Origin: Guadua angustifolia
Taxonomy: Eukaryota; Streptophyta; Magnoliopsida; Poales; Poaceae
Length of the DNA stretch: 64,000 nt
Direction of reading: 5' to 3'
Assembly (NCBI GenBank): GCA_036346375.1
Contig: JAYEVE010001233.1
Span: 22,872-86,871, forward strand
Shown here: piece after piece, positions 31,843 through 44,148 of the stretch
Numbering within the stretch: position 1 is the stretch's first letter
How the letters are laid out: each line of letters starts with the position of its first letter
Notes under the pieces: model-generated
What the model saw: the letters and a program-made list of their open reading frames with translations, nothing else
Told to the model about the DNA's origin: nothing
Database searches by the model: none
Translations under genes and position numbers: made by a program

Positions 31843-33007
31843 ATGGCACCTAGTACTGTCACTCAAAACACTGGTTTTAATTTGCGATCGATTCTAGAGA
31901 AAGAGAAACTCTCTGGAACAAACTTTATTGATTGGTACCGAAACTTGAGAATTGTTCTCAAGCAAGAGAAAAAGGAATATGTCATTGAGGAGCCATATCC
32001 TGAGGAAATAGCTGATGATGCTACTGCTACTTGAACGACGTGCTTATGAGAAGCATGTCAATGATGAGGTTGATGTTGGGCATCTCATGCTTGCTACAAT
32101 AAACTCTGAGCTTCAAAAGCAATATGAGAACATGAATGCCTATGCTATGATCACAGGCCATCGTAGCATGTTTGAGAACCAAGCTAGGGCTGAGAGATAC
32201 TCGATCTCAAAAGCTCTGTTTGCGTGCAAGCTAACTGAAGGTAGTTCGGTGAGTCCTCATGTGATCAAGATGATTGGTTACATTGAGAACTTGGAGAAAC
32301 TGAACTCCCCCTTAAGCCAAGAGTTGGCCATTGATGTGATTCTCCAGTCACTTCCTGCAAGCTTCGAGCCTTTCATCATGAATTTTTATATGAATGGCAT
32401 GGAGAAAAACATGTCTGAACTGCATGGGATGCTTAAGACAGCAGAGGAAAGCATCAAGAAAAGCAATAATCATGTGATGATGGTCCAAAAGGATGGTGGT
32501 AAGAAAAGGAAGCGTGGAGCAAAAGGCAAGGGTGTGGATATGATCCCCAACCCTAAACCTAAGACCAAAAGTGGTCCTACTGCTTTTGATGCATGTCACT
32601 ACTGCCATAAGAAAGGTCATTGGCGTAGGAAATGCAAGAAATACTTGGAGGATAAGAAGAATGGAACTCTAGCTTCCACTTCAGGTATTAATGTTATAGA
32701 AATTAATCTTGCTACTTGTCCTAATGAGTCATGGGTATTTGATACCGGATCGATGATTCATGTTTGCAAATCGTTGCAGGGACTAAGAAAGACTAGAAGT
32801 TGTGCAAGTGGTGAGGTGGACATTCGCGTCGGCAATGGCGCAAAGGTTGCTCCGATGGCCGTTGGCGTTTATCCCTTATCGTTACCTTCAGGATTAGTTT
32901 TGGAATTAAATAATTATTATTATGTTCCAGCTTTGAGCAGAAACATTATCTCTTCTTTATGTTTGGAAGAAGATGGTTTTGATTTTGTAATAAAGGACAA
33001 ATGTTGT
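31843..33007 (+). pseudogene. BARE/Angela-type gag and start of protease
   Basis: Starts with the ATG at 31843 (MAPSTVTQ, then LSGTNFIDWYRNLRIVLK, a gag signature of this lineage). A one-base frameshift near 32028 moves the frame, after which it is open to the insertion point. The UBN2-type gag core lies at 32040-32480. A CCHC zinc knuckle (CHYCHKKGHWRRKC) is at about 32597-32638. The protease active site FDTGS is at about 32740, and a short region reads LSRNIISSLCLEEDGFDF up to 33000. The Sirevirus inserted at 33008 truncates it; coding resumes at 44149. Confidence 0.88.
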
Positions 33008-34663
33008 TGAAAGACCATGTGGAGGTCTATCCTTGTGTGTGATGAATAATTGACAAGTGTTGAGCTTGGTTTGATTCGAAATTGAGTTTGATTTGAATTG
33101 GATCTTCAAATTGAAGCAATTTGAGTGTTGGTTGCTTTTCCTAGTGCTACCGGCCTGGGGGCAGTAGCACCGGACCATTGGGCGCAATTATGATTGATTA
33201 ATGATTGTGGGATAATCATTGAAAATATTTGTGGGCATTGCTATGTGAAAGGTTTTTCCTTGTCTTTGATGGTTGCAGGCGGCGGTGCTAGGTCATGGTG
33301 AGGCGGAGGATGACCGGACTAGGCGAGGAGTCGGAGGTCCAGACGGTCGGGAGATCGCGGGAAGATGACCGGAGACGGAGTCCTGCAAGCCAAGAAGATA
33401 AGGAAAGGAGATGATGCTAGCTAGATGCGCGTGGATCAATGAGGGCCGTCGGATTGCGGTCTAGTTGATAAGTTAGCGGGTCTAGGTAGTATGCTTTGAA
33501 AACTGCAAGAAAACCCGTATGTGTGTGGGTTTTGGGTTAGCCTTGCATGGCTGTGTGAGTGGGTTAATCCTAGCCCTTAGATGAGTGTCCTAGGGTTGAG
33601 GGACTCATCCAAGGGTGGTAGGTGACCCAAGAGTTGTATAAATAGGGGTGGAGGGTGGCCTCCTCCTTGAAGGTTTGAGTTGCTCTTTTGAGCTTTGCCC
33701 ACATGAAGTGAGGCTTTGTAAACCTTCCCACCAGAAATACAAAGAAATTTCTTTACATTATTGTGAATTTAAATTCCGCATTTACATTATGTCTTTACTT
33801 TGTGCAATTTAAATTCAGCATTTACTTTACGCAATTACTTTCGCGCAATTTACATTCATGCAATTTGGATTTGCCTCCCCTCCTTCTAAATGCTGATCTT
33901 GGATGTTTTGAGTGTGTCCATATGGTTTTACATCTCTTTTGCACTCTTTGATTGAGTAGAGATCATCTCTTCTTTCAAGTTCCAGTTCTGTCCAGAACTT
34001 ATTCTTCGCGCTGCAGTTAGTCTTTGATTTTTAGACAAATCTAGAAAAATTCTTCTGGAGTGATTCTTATTGGAGATTGTGCGGGACTCCTATACCCATC
34101 TTTAGAAAAAGTTTGGAGTCCACTGGTTTCACCGTTTGGGTGCTATGAAGTGAAAACCGAGCCCCAAATTTTCTGCCTGAAGTTTCTGACTGTCTGTGTT
34201 CATAGATTTATGATGATTTTTCTACTTTTCTTTTTGATCTGAATTTTGGTGGAGAGCTTCACGACTCATCTGCTCATAGGGAGAAAATTTCTCACAATTT
34301 TGTGAGCAGCAGAAACCCACCAACCTCCTGTTCAAATTAAAGACAGATTCTGGAAATATCTGCTTTTGCTTTTCTAAAAGAGACTTTTGTGTTTTGGCTT
34401 GATCTCTTTTAGAAAAGAAGTATTTGAATTGATTCCTCTTTCTTTTGGACACTTGACAACCAGGATTGTGATTGAAAAATCCTCACATATTTTATGGATA
34501 ATATTCATGTAAACTAGGGATGCACATAGTTGTCTAGTCGTTCGGTTTTTATGGTTTTTCACGATTTCCCTTGCGCGATCTTTTCTCGGTTTTAGTTGGA
34601 GTATTTTGGGGAAAATTTATTTGCGACCATTCACCCCCTCTGTTTCGCCATCTCGATCCTTCA
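33008..34663 (+). repeat. 5' LTR of Sirevirus
   Basis: It is 1,656 bp. TATAAATA is at 33637-33644. A perfect 15-bp inverted repeat (cttttctaaaagaga, 34369-34383, with its complement at 34403-34417) could form a hairpin near the 3' end. It is nearly identical to 42494-44143 apart from short indels, most of them in C/G runs between 33140 and 33560. Confidence 0.93.
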
Positions 34664-34664
34664 A

Positions 34665-34677
34665 TTGGTATCGAGCC
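34665..34677 (+). promoter_or_regulatory. Primer-binding site of Sirevirus
   Basis: TTGGTATCGAGCC lies two bases after the 5' LTR end. It is a variant of the initiator tRNA-Met primer site seen in Copia elements. Confidence 0.8.
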
Positions 34678-34717
34678 GGTTTTGCTCTTCCATAGATCTT
34701 GACCGGTCTCGAGAGCC

Positions 34718-37350
34718 ATGGCGACATGCATAAGTATTCCACCAAGCCTCCAATTTTTTCGGTGTTGATTTTCCTTTTGAAAATCCGGATGGAGTCATAA
34801 ATCACGCCCAGGCTTCGATATGGCGAAGGTGAAGCTCCCATATGAGGTTCTCGCCGATGAGAACGCCACGGCCGCAATATGGTCGACGTTGAGGCAAATG
34901 CTAAGGCGAGGAACATTCTCATACTGAGGACTCGGCCGCAGTGAGTATGATCGGATCTCTCACCGCGATCCGCTCATGAGATTTGGGTGACCTCGATGCA
35001 TACCATGAGGGCACTACCCAAATCAAGCGTCGTGGCGGCAGATCAACACAAGCGTGAGTACAACAAGTTTGAACAACACGGTGGTGAGAGTCTTGACGAG
35101 TGTTTTGGTCGATTTACTAAAATTTTGAGCGATCTCCGGGCAGTTGGTTGCACATACCCTGACTCGGATAATGCTCGTCATTTCTTGACTGCACTCGATC
35201 TTCGTGTTTGGGAAATGAAAGTGACCACCATCAAGGATACTACCGACTTGTCGACTTTGACTCTTGACGGGCTCTATTCCCGACTCAAGACTCATGAGAT
35301 CGACGTCGTCTCTCGTAAGACGAAATCATAGTCAATGGCCTTGGTCACTGATCCCATTGGACCTTCTTTTGATTCTTCTACTGGTTTTTCCCTCTCTGCA
35401 CTTTGCGAGCTAAGCGATGACCAACTGGACAAGTTTCCAGAAACTGAGCTTGCTCTTTTAGCTCGCAAGTTTTCTCATGCCTACAAGAGGGTGAGAGAGA
35501 GGAAGAGAGGTGGTGGGATCACGCTTGAATGTGGCGGCCCCAACCACATTCGAGTTAACTATCCCAAAGCGAGAAGGGCAAGAATGACTCGGCGGTTCCG
35601 GCAAGAACGACTACACCGACAAGAACCGCAACAAGAAGCCTCTAGTTCATGAAAGCCACAAGACGAGAAGAAGTACCGCAACTTCTCAAAGAACAAGAAG
35701 CTCTTCCACGCGTCCTCGCCGCCTCGACGACATCAACTTCTCCGACACGGAGACATGGAGCGGCAAGGCAGGATGATCCGCAAGAGAAGAAAGGCGGCGA
35801 CTTCTCGGCATGTGCTTCATGGCAAACACCAACGACGTCAGCGACTCCGAGCTCTACAGTGACTCGGACGAGGTACCTTCCTATGACCAGCTCAATGAAG
35901 CTTTTTGCAAATTAGGAAAATTTCATGCTAAAGCTAGAGCTAGGGTTATGGAGCTTGAGAAGGAAGTAGATACCTTGACTCGGGAGTTAGCTTCTCTTAG
36001 ATCTTCTCCCTCCCGAGTCACTGATGATTGTTCCTTGTGTGATGCTTTGCTTGTGGAGCTTGAGAACCTAAGGACTTTGCATGATAGTGTGCAAATTGAA
36101 CTTGAAAGTCTTAGGTCGAAGAATGCTAGCACTTGTACTGTTGATATTTCCTCTCTAGACGCTAGTTTTCTTCATGCTCACACAACTGCATCTTGTGAAA
36201 ATTGCCCTAAGCTACTTGCTGAAATTGATGCCATGAGTTGTCACCTTAGGAAGCTTTATGCTAGAAACGATGAACTTGAAATGCATGCTTCTAAGGACCC
36301 TGTCAGCTCATGTGAGGGCTGTAAGCAACTAAAACTTGACAATGATGCTTTGAATGTCAAGTGCGATCAACTTGCTAAGGATTTACTAGTTATATCACAA
36401 ACCTGGTTGCTTGTCGTGTGTTGGGGTTAAGGATGACGTGGATAAAATCCATGTCGAGCTTAGGAAGAAGTTAGCAAACCAACTCCGTAGGATTAGAGAT
36501 GCTTCCTGCGTTTCTTGTGAGGCCCTCAAGATTGAGGCAGCCGTGCTAAGGGAACAAAAGGCACGTGCTGAGAGAGCTTCTCTCTCTGGTTCTTCTTCTT
36601 CCTCTCTTCCTTGTTCTTCTTGTGCCTCTCTCTTCCGGGAGTGTGAGTATCTCATGAGCACTCTCGAGAAGTTTGTAGGAGGTAAGAAGAAGCTCAATCT
36701 CATTCTAGACCAATCTAAGATTAGCAAATTTAATTAGGGTCTAGGATTTGACTACTTGGAGCACGCTAAGACTCATCCTCCTACCATTGTGCGTGCATCC
36801 AAGAGTGGTGAGATTGTGGTTACTCCCAGGGTGAGCACTACTGTGTTTAGGTCTGCTGGTGTGGTCCATGGGACTTCTGACCAGAAGGATGCTTCTCCTG
36901 TCACTTCTGCCTCTAGCAAGGCGAAGTATTCATGCACCTTCTGTAAGAAGGATGGTCACCTAGTAGATTTCTGTTTTAGACGCGCCAAGATCACCAGGCG
37001 TGAGCGTGTTGATGCTCTTAGGGGTATTCAGGGTCATCCCCAGACTCTGAGTGCTCCTAAGGCACGCACTGCTTCTAGACAGGTTAGAGAGTCGCCTGTT
37101 TTTGGGCAGCATCCAGACTCGGTTTTCATGTCGCTTGATCGAGTTTTAGTTCGAGTTGCTCGTGGTCGATCTTTCCGCCGTCCTCTTGATATTCCTCGTT
37201 TTTCCCATCGAGGTAGATATCGTGGCGTGAGGTGTTTTCGGGTAGGAGATTTAGGCGACCTCATTGGGATGGTCCGGCCTTTGCACCACGGCGGGCCAAA
37301 CCGAAGGATGACTCCTAGATCTTCCACTACACACCGCTTCTTCCGATCTT
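34718..37350 (+). pseudogene. Sirevirus gag
   Basis: The ATG at 34718 is chosen because the following frames give a gag start (a PPIFF...DFPFWKIRMES pattern, across a frameshift). The UBN2-like core follows at 35000-35330: HKREYNKFEQHGGESLDECF, then LSDLRAVGCTYPDSDNA. A long acidic, coiled-coil-rich middle (35810-36730) is typical of Sirevirus gag, with repeated SCEGCKQL/SCENCPKL-like Cys pairs. A CCHC zinc knuckle (CTFCKKDGHLVDFC) lies at about 36935-36976. Frameshifts near 34745, 34900, 35560, 35650 and 36400 and stops near 36430 and 36735 break it. It would form the virus-like particle in the cytoplasm. Confidence 0.82.
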
Positions 37351-40300
37351 GTTAGGGTTGAGCGTCGAGAGACACTAGAGTCGATCTTCTTCTTTTGTGG
37401 TTGGTACTTTGAGGCGTGTAATTCAAGATTGGGTTCCCAAGTCTTCACTTTATCCCAATCTTGAGTCTTCTCTTCGACTTGATCGGGTTAAATCGGATGG
37501 GGAAGGGAGATGTTTGGATTGTTGACTCCGGTTGTTCTCGCCATATGACCGGAGATTCTCGTTGGTTCTCTTCCCTAGTCCGAGCCCCCGGTGATGAGTT
37601 GATCACCTTTGGGGATGCGTCTTCAGGTAGGGTCATTGCAAAAGGTACCATCTGCATTAATGAAAGTTTTATTCTTAAAGATGTTGCCTTAGTAAGTAAA
37701 CTGCAATACAATCGCTTCGTTTCCTGACTTATCGATGACTCTTTCGAGGTAAGCTTCAAGAGTAATGCTTGTAGAATCCTCGATTCATCAGGAGAGTTAG
37801 TTTGCGGGATTTCTAGATTTGGGAGAGTCTTTCGTGCTGATTTTTCTGTTTCTTCTGGAGACTCTCTTCGGTGTTTGATTGCTTCTGAGTCCCGTGATCT
37901 CTCCTTCTGGCATAGGAGACTTGGTCACATTGGTTTTGATCATTTGACCGAGTTAGCACCGCGATCTTATTAAGTGGTTTGCCCAAACTCAAGATGGTCA
38001 AAGACTTAGTTTGCTCTCCCTGCCGACATGGCAAGATGGTTATCGCTTCTCATCCTCCGACCACCGTAGTGATGGTCGATGCACCAGACAGCTTTTACAC
38101 ATGGACACTATTGGTCCGGCTAGAGTGCTTGAAGCAGAGGGAAGTGGTATGTCCTTGTCATTGTTGATGATTTTTCGAGGTATTCTTGGGTATTTTTCGA
38201 GGTATTCTTGGTTATTTTTCATGGCCTCGAAGGATGAGACTTTTTCTCAATTCGTGGGATTTGTTAGTAGGTTGTCTATTGAGCTCCTGTGTGCATTACG
38301 AGCTATCTGCTTGATGATAATGGCACGAGTTCAAGAACTCCTACTTTGAGAGTTTTTGTGTGGAGTCTGGGTTAGAGCATCAGTTCTCCTCTCCATACGT
38401 CCCTCAACAAAATGGCGTAGTGGAAAGGAAGAATAGGACCCTGGTTGAGATGGCCAGGACGATGCTAGACGAGTACAGTACTCCTAGGAAGTTTTGGGCT
38501 GAGGCTATAGCTACTGCTTGTCATGTTTCCAATCGCGTTTTCTTGAGAGCACATTTGCATCGCACTTCTTATGAGTTGAGGTATGGGCGAAAGCCGGTGT
38601 TTCTCATTTTCGTTTTTGGTTGCAAGTGTTTTATCTTGAAGTCCGTAACCTAGACAAGTTTGAGTCTCGTTCTTCCGATGGTATTTTTTCGGGTTACTCG
38701 ACTTCTTCTCGTAGCTATAGGGTGCGGAGTTGTGATGCGAATAGGATCATAGAGACCTATGACGTGACCTTTGATGAGACTAGCCTGTGTGCTAGACACG
38801 ATATTTCAGCTCTTCTTATCCCTCCGAGACCATCTTTGTAGAGGATGAGGATGATGGAAATGATGGTGTTCCACCTGATCCAGTTCCCTCTACACCTGAG
38901 GTGCCTCCTGTTTCCATTTCTGCACCTCAGGGAGACCAGCCCTTGCCTTCAGACTCTCCTTCAGCGAGTGGCTCTGTTCCTTCCTCTTCTGCTCAAGAGG
39001 GAGAGGTCACTTCTGCTTCTGGTCCTCCTCATCACATTCAGCGTTCTCATCCACCTGAGCAGATCATTGGTGATCTATTTGAGCGTGTTACGCGCTCAAA
39101 ATCAGGCTTATCTTCTTCTGCCTTCACTCTGCCTTTGTTGCCTCTTTTGAGCCAAAGGATGTTACTCATGCATTATCCGATGAATCATGGATTAATGCTA
39201 TGCATGAGGAACTGGAAAACTTTGAGAGGAACAAAGTTTGGCAGCTTGTAGAGCCCCCATCTGGTCATAATGTCATTGGGACCAAGTGGGTGTTCAAAAA
39301 CAGAGTGAGGAAGGGGTTGTCGATTCGCAACAAGGCTAGGCTAGTTGCAGTGGCTTCACTCAAAGTTGAGGGTCTTGACTTTGAGGAGACTTTTGCCCTG
39401 TAGCTAGACTAGAGGCGATTAGAATCTGCTTGCATTCTCTGCATCCCAAGGCTTCAAGCTCTATCAAATGGATGTCAAGAGTGCATTCCTCAATGGCTTC
39501 ATTGATGAAGAGGTGTATGTCAAGCAACCTCCGGATTTGAGAACCCCAAATACCGAACCATGTCTACAAGCTTTCCAAAGCCTTGTATGGACTTAAGCAG
39601 TGCCCCTAGAGCTTGGTATGAGAGGCTTAAGTCCTATCTTCTCACCATGGTTTCAAAATGGGTATAGTAGACAAAACTCTATTCATCGACACGTGATTCT
39701 CATTTCCTTCTCGCCCGATTTATGTGGACGATATTATCTTTGGTGGCTCATCTCGGTCTCTTGTGTCTCATTTTTCTCAAGTGATGAGCACAGAATTTGA
39801 GATGAGTATGATGGGTGAGTTGAGCTATTTTCTTGGCTTCCAAATCAAGCGAGACTCGAGGGTACTTTCCTACACCAAGGTAAGTACACTCGGGACCTCT
39901 GAAACGGTTTGATATGTCCGATGGGAAGCCCGTGATGACTCCTATGGCCACCTTTGTTGTCCTCGAGCCCGATGAGGATGGTGAGCTCGCTGATCAAAAG
40001 AGTTAGGAGCATGATTAGCTCCCTCTTGTATCTTCTCGCCTCATGGCGGACATACACTTTCTTTGTGTGTATGTGCGCTCGTTTTGAGCTTCTCCTTGTG
40101 TCTCTCATCGCCAAAGCGGTGAAGCGATCTTTAGGTACCTTCGAGCTACCATTGATTATGGTATCTGGTACTCTTCTTCCTCTTGTCTATCCCTTAGAGC
40201 CTTTTCCGATCTTGACTTTTGCGGTGTAGGATAGATAGGAAGAGCACTTCGCACTTGCCAATTCATTGGCACTTCTCTTGTTTCTTGGTCGTCTAAGAAG

Positions 40301-40660
40301 CGGTCCGAGTCGCCTGATCCACCGAGGCCGAGTATGTTCTTTGCCCGATTCTTTGAGCAGTGCTCTGGATGAGATCGACCTTGCGGGACTTTGGGTTAGA
40401 GATAGAGAGTGTTCCACTTTTTCGTGATAACACTTCGCTATTTGCATTGCTAAGAACCCAAAGCGGCACTCCGGACCAAGCACATTGATATTAGATATCA
40501 CTTCCTTAGAGACCATGTGGAGAAAGGAGACATAGTGCTTGGGCCAGGAGAGTGACCACCGGTTGGCGATATCTTTACCAAGCGTTTGGATAGCTCTAGG
40601 TTTGTTGCCCTGAGGAGTGAGCTTGGAGTTGTGTGCCCTTACGGCTTATTGTGAGGGGAG
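37351..40660 (+). pseudogene. Sirevirus pol: protease, integrase, reverse transcriptase, RNase H
   Basis: Protease at about 37495-37700 (WIVDSGCSRHMTGD, catalytic D-S-G). The integrase zinc region is at 37905-38030 (RRLGHIGFDHL). The integrase core is at 38090-38650, with a DDFSRYSW motif, a D-N-G-T motif near 38320 and PQQNGVVERKNRTL near 38405 holding the catalytic Glu. A 22-bp tandem duplication at 38171-38214 disrupts the core. The RT starts at 39200 (HNVIGTKWVFKNRVRKG) and continues QMDVKSAFLNGF (39465), ALYGLKQ (39580) and YVDD (about 39722). RNase H is at 40200-40600 (TSLVSWSSKK, then ADIFTKRLD). Many frameshifts separate the domains. The order protease-integrase-RT-RNase H is diagnostic of Copia. 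Confidence 0.87.
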
Positions 40661-42493
40661 TGGTTTGTACTTTATGTATTATTTGTATATATTTTCTTCC
40701 ATTTTTCCCTTCTTTTGTCTTGTTCAGGTGCTATGGGTTTTATTTTCTAGAGTTACGAGTTCACTTCACCTAGACTTGGCATGCCTCGGCATGGACCTCT
40801 CATCTTATGCTTTAGGATGCTATTCTCTTCTTCTCGGTTGAGCTCACTCACAGTCTTGTAGGTCTAGCAGTGTTGGGCCCCTGGGTAGGCAGGTCATGTT
40901 TGCTCTGGTTTGGAGTTTGAGAGCTAGCTTTCCTTTGTCGATCATTGGGGAAGATGAGAGCGAGTTTGAGCCTAGTGTTCTCTGCTATCTTTTCTATACT
41001 CTATAGTCACCCGGTTTGCAATTTCTCAATCTTTCTCTCCTCATTTCTGTATTTTTGGCCGATTGAGTTCTTGAGTTTCTCATTTGCCTAATTCTGCTAA
41101 TAACTCAATTTGAACCAAATTTGGGCTTAAAATTGATTCACATGTTGAGGGGAGTTTGGGAACTCTGTGGATGCATTGTATATAGATTGCATTTTCTTTT
41201 TGTTTTATGAGCTTTGTCTATTATGCAATTGACTCAATCTTCATGTAATGCACCTTGCTACATCTTTTGAAGAAAATCACTAGCTTCGGGTTGTCCAAGT
41301 TCATCCATCATGCTAAGCTTGTTAAAATTTGAAAATTGAAAGTTTTAACTGAAAAACTTGATGAAACATGTTGCTTTTTCTTGCTAAGTTTAGTCTCTAG
41401 AGGTATTTACCATGATTTGTGAAATTTTGGAGTTCTCTAGAGTCCCTATAGCAATTTGGGTGAAACTAGCTTGATCCATACTTGAGTCCTTCCAATTGCT
41501 CATATGTGCTAAAATGAAAACAAAAATTGACTCTTTTGTGCAAAATTGATCTCAACACTTTGCATTCACGAGACTGCCTCCCATTGCACTTGGGATGAAC
41601 TTGGAATGCATCGTGTATGACCAAGACCATCCTCTTAAGAGTTCTTCTTGAGATGGTCGAAGATGGCATGAGTCAATTACTCTTGAAAAATGCAAATAAA
41701 CAAAAAACATATGTGGGTAAAGAATGCAAATTATGTTAAACATTTGCACCCCACTATGTCTTTTCAAATACTAAGGCAAAAGTCGCATTATATGGAAAAT
41801 GAGCTCGAAGGACATTGTATGCACTTCTAGATTTCCCAAAGTATTGAGTAGGTTGAACTCTAGGTTTTCCATTTGATCCTATGAGTGGTGTTTGCTTCTA
41901 GCTTTGAAACTTTTGCTAAGTTTTGCACTTGTTCCAATCTTGTTAAAATAAAATCTTGTAAACAAAGCTTGTGAGCAAAATGAATTTGTTCTTGGAGACA
42001 TCCAAGTTTAGTCATTTTCTCAATTGATTAGCTTGGTGTCATATCTTGTCATTATGATCAGTTGGATAATCTTCAAAGCTCCTCAGGTTGCATCTCATGC
42101 ATACATATTCAAAGGGGGATAAAAGAAAATTTTTTTTGACTTATTGATGCCTATATTGCCAAAAGGGGGAGAAAATGTAGAAAATGCATCTTCAAAGGAA
42201 AAATTCTAATCCACCTTGATTCTTATGATCTTTGTGACAATTGCAAATTTTTATGATCATAAGCATATTCGAGTGTTCATTGTGAGTTTTATTGGATATT
42301 TTAGAGCTTTTGTGGAAAACTTGCTCTTTCTTTTATATTGCTCTAAAAATCTTTCTAGCCAACTTGGTCATGATATTATTTCCTTCTCTCTGGACCGAGT
42401 TTGGCTTTGCATTCAAATTGCTTTCTTCTTCTCCTTCAAACTCAAACTTATGCCTTTTCATGTGTTTGTCAATATACTCATCAAGGGGGAGAT
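40661..42493 (+). other. Sirevirus 3' non-coding region with multiple polypurine tracts
   Basis: About 1.8 kb lies between pol and the 3' LTR. Some Sireviruses carry an envelope-like ORF here; I found none. Three polypurine tracts occur in 390 bp: aaagggggataaaagaaaa (42111-42129), aaaagggggagaaaa (42161-42175) and aagggggagat (42483-42493). The last abuts the LTR and is the likely functional primer. Repeated tracts of this kind are known in Sireviruses. Confidence 0.75.
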
Positions 42494-44143
42494 TGAAAGA
42501 CCATGTGGAGGTCTATCCTTGTGTGTGATGAATAATTGACAAGTGTTGAGCTTGGTTTGATTCGAAATTGAGTTTGATTTGAATTGGATCTTCAAATTGA
42601 AGCAATTTGAGTGTTGGTTGCTTTTCCTAGTGCTACTGGCACGGGGCGATAGCACGGACCATTGGGCTTAATTATGATTGATTAATGATTGTGGGATAAT
42701 CATTGAAAATATTTGTGGGCATTGCTATGTGAAAGGTTTTCCTTGTCTTTGATGGTTGCAGGCGGCGGTGCTAGGTCATGGTGAGGCGGAGGATGACCGG
42801 GACTAGGCGAGGCGTCGGAGGTCAGACGGTCGGGAGATCGCGGAAGATGACCGAGGCGGAGTCCGGCAAGCCAAGAAGATAAGGAAAGGAGATGATGCTA
42901 GCTAGATGCGCGTGGATCAATGAGGGCCGTCGGATTGCGGTCTAGTTGATAGGTTAGCGGGTCTAGGTAGTATGCTTTGAAAACCGTGCAAGAAAACCCG
43001 GTATGTGTGTGGGTTTTGGGTTAGCCCTTGCATGGCTGTGTGAGTGGGTTAATCCTAGCCCTTAGATGAGTGTCCTAGGGTTGAGGACTCATCCAAGGGT
43101 GGTAGGTGACCCAAGAGTTGTATAAATAGGGGTGGAGGGTGGCCTCCTCCTTGAAGGTTTGAGTTGCTCTTTTGAGCTTTGCCCACATGAAGTGAGGCTT
43201 TGTAAACCTTCCACCAGAAATACAAAGAAATTTCTTTACATTATTGTGAATTTAAATTCGCATTTACATTATGTCTTTACTTTGCATAATTTAAATTCAG
43301 CATTTACTTTACATAATTACTTTCGCGCAATTTACATTCATGCAATTTGGATTTGCCTCCCCTCCTTCTAAATGCTGATCTTGGATGTTTTGAGTGTGTT
43401 CATATGGTTTTACATCTCTTTTGCACTCTTTGATTGAGTAGAGATCATCTCTTCTTTCAAGTTCCAGTTCTGTCCAGAACTTGTTCTTCGCGCAGCAGTT
43501 AGTCTTTGATTTTTAGAAAAATCTAGAAAAATCCTTCTGGAGTGATTCTTATTGGAGATTGTGTGGGACTTCTATACCCATCTTTAGAAAAAGTTTGGAG
43601 TCCACTGGTTTCACCGTTTGGGTGCTATGAAGTGAAAACCGAGCCCCAAATTTTCTGCCCGAAGTTTCTGATTGTCTGTGTTCATAGATTTATGATGATT
43701 TTTCTACTTTGCTTTTTGATCTGAATTTTGGTGGAGAGCTTCAGACTCATCTTCTCATAGGGAGAAAATTTCTCACAATTTTGTGAGCAGCAGAAACCCA
43801 CCAACCTCCTGTTCAAATTAAAGACAGATTCTGGAAATATCTGCTTTTGCTTTTCTAAAAGAGACTTTTGTGTTTTGGCTTGATCTCTTTTAGAAAAGAA
43901 GTATTTGAATTGATTCCTCTTTCTTTTGGACACTTGACAACCAGGATTGTGATTGAAAAATCCTCACATATTTTATGGATAATATTCATGTAAACTAGGG
44001 ATGCACATAGTTGTCTAGTCGTTCGGTTTTGCGGGTTTTCACGATTTCCCTTGCGCGATCTTTTCTCGGTTTTAGTTGGAGTATTTTGGGGAAAATTTAT
44101 TTGCGACCATTCACCCCCCTCTGTTCGCCATCTCGATCCTTCA
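42494..44143 (+). repeat. 3' LTR of Sirevirus
   Basis: It is 1,650 bp, from TGAAAGACCATG to CGATCCTTCA. TATAAATA is at 43121-43128. The 15-bp hairpin arms are at 43850-43864 and 43884-43898. The target duplication GTTGT follows at 44144-44148. Confidence 0.93.
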
Positions 44144-44148
44144 GTTGT

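Larger units (their letters stand above)
33008..44143 (+). mobile_element. Sirevirus (Maximus/SIRE-type) Copia retrotransposon
   Basis: Plus strand, 11,136 bp, bounded by the target duplication GTTGT (33003-33007 and 44144-44148). The LTRs begin TGAAAGACC and end GATCCTTCA (33008-34663 and 42494-44143). It has a TTGGTATCGAGCC primer site, long gag with zinc knuckle, protease, integrase, RT and RNase H, then about 1.8 kb of non-coding DNA. Several polypurine tracts precede the 3' LTR, a noted Sirevirus hallmark. It is the innermost and so youngest element of the stack. It interrupts the protease region of the BARE-like element. Gag-pol has many frameshifts even though the LTRs are nearly identical apart from indels. 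Confidence 0.93.

Noticed and set aside
40661..42480. Possible envelope-like gene of the Sirevirus
   Set aside because: Only short, unrelated frames are present, with no signal peptide or transmembrane segment in a long frame.
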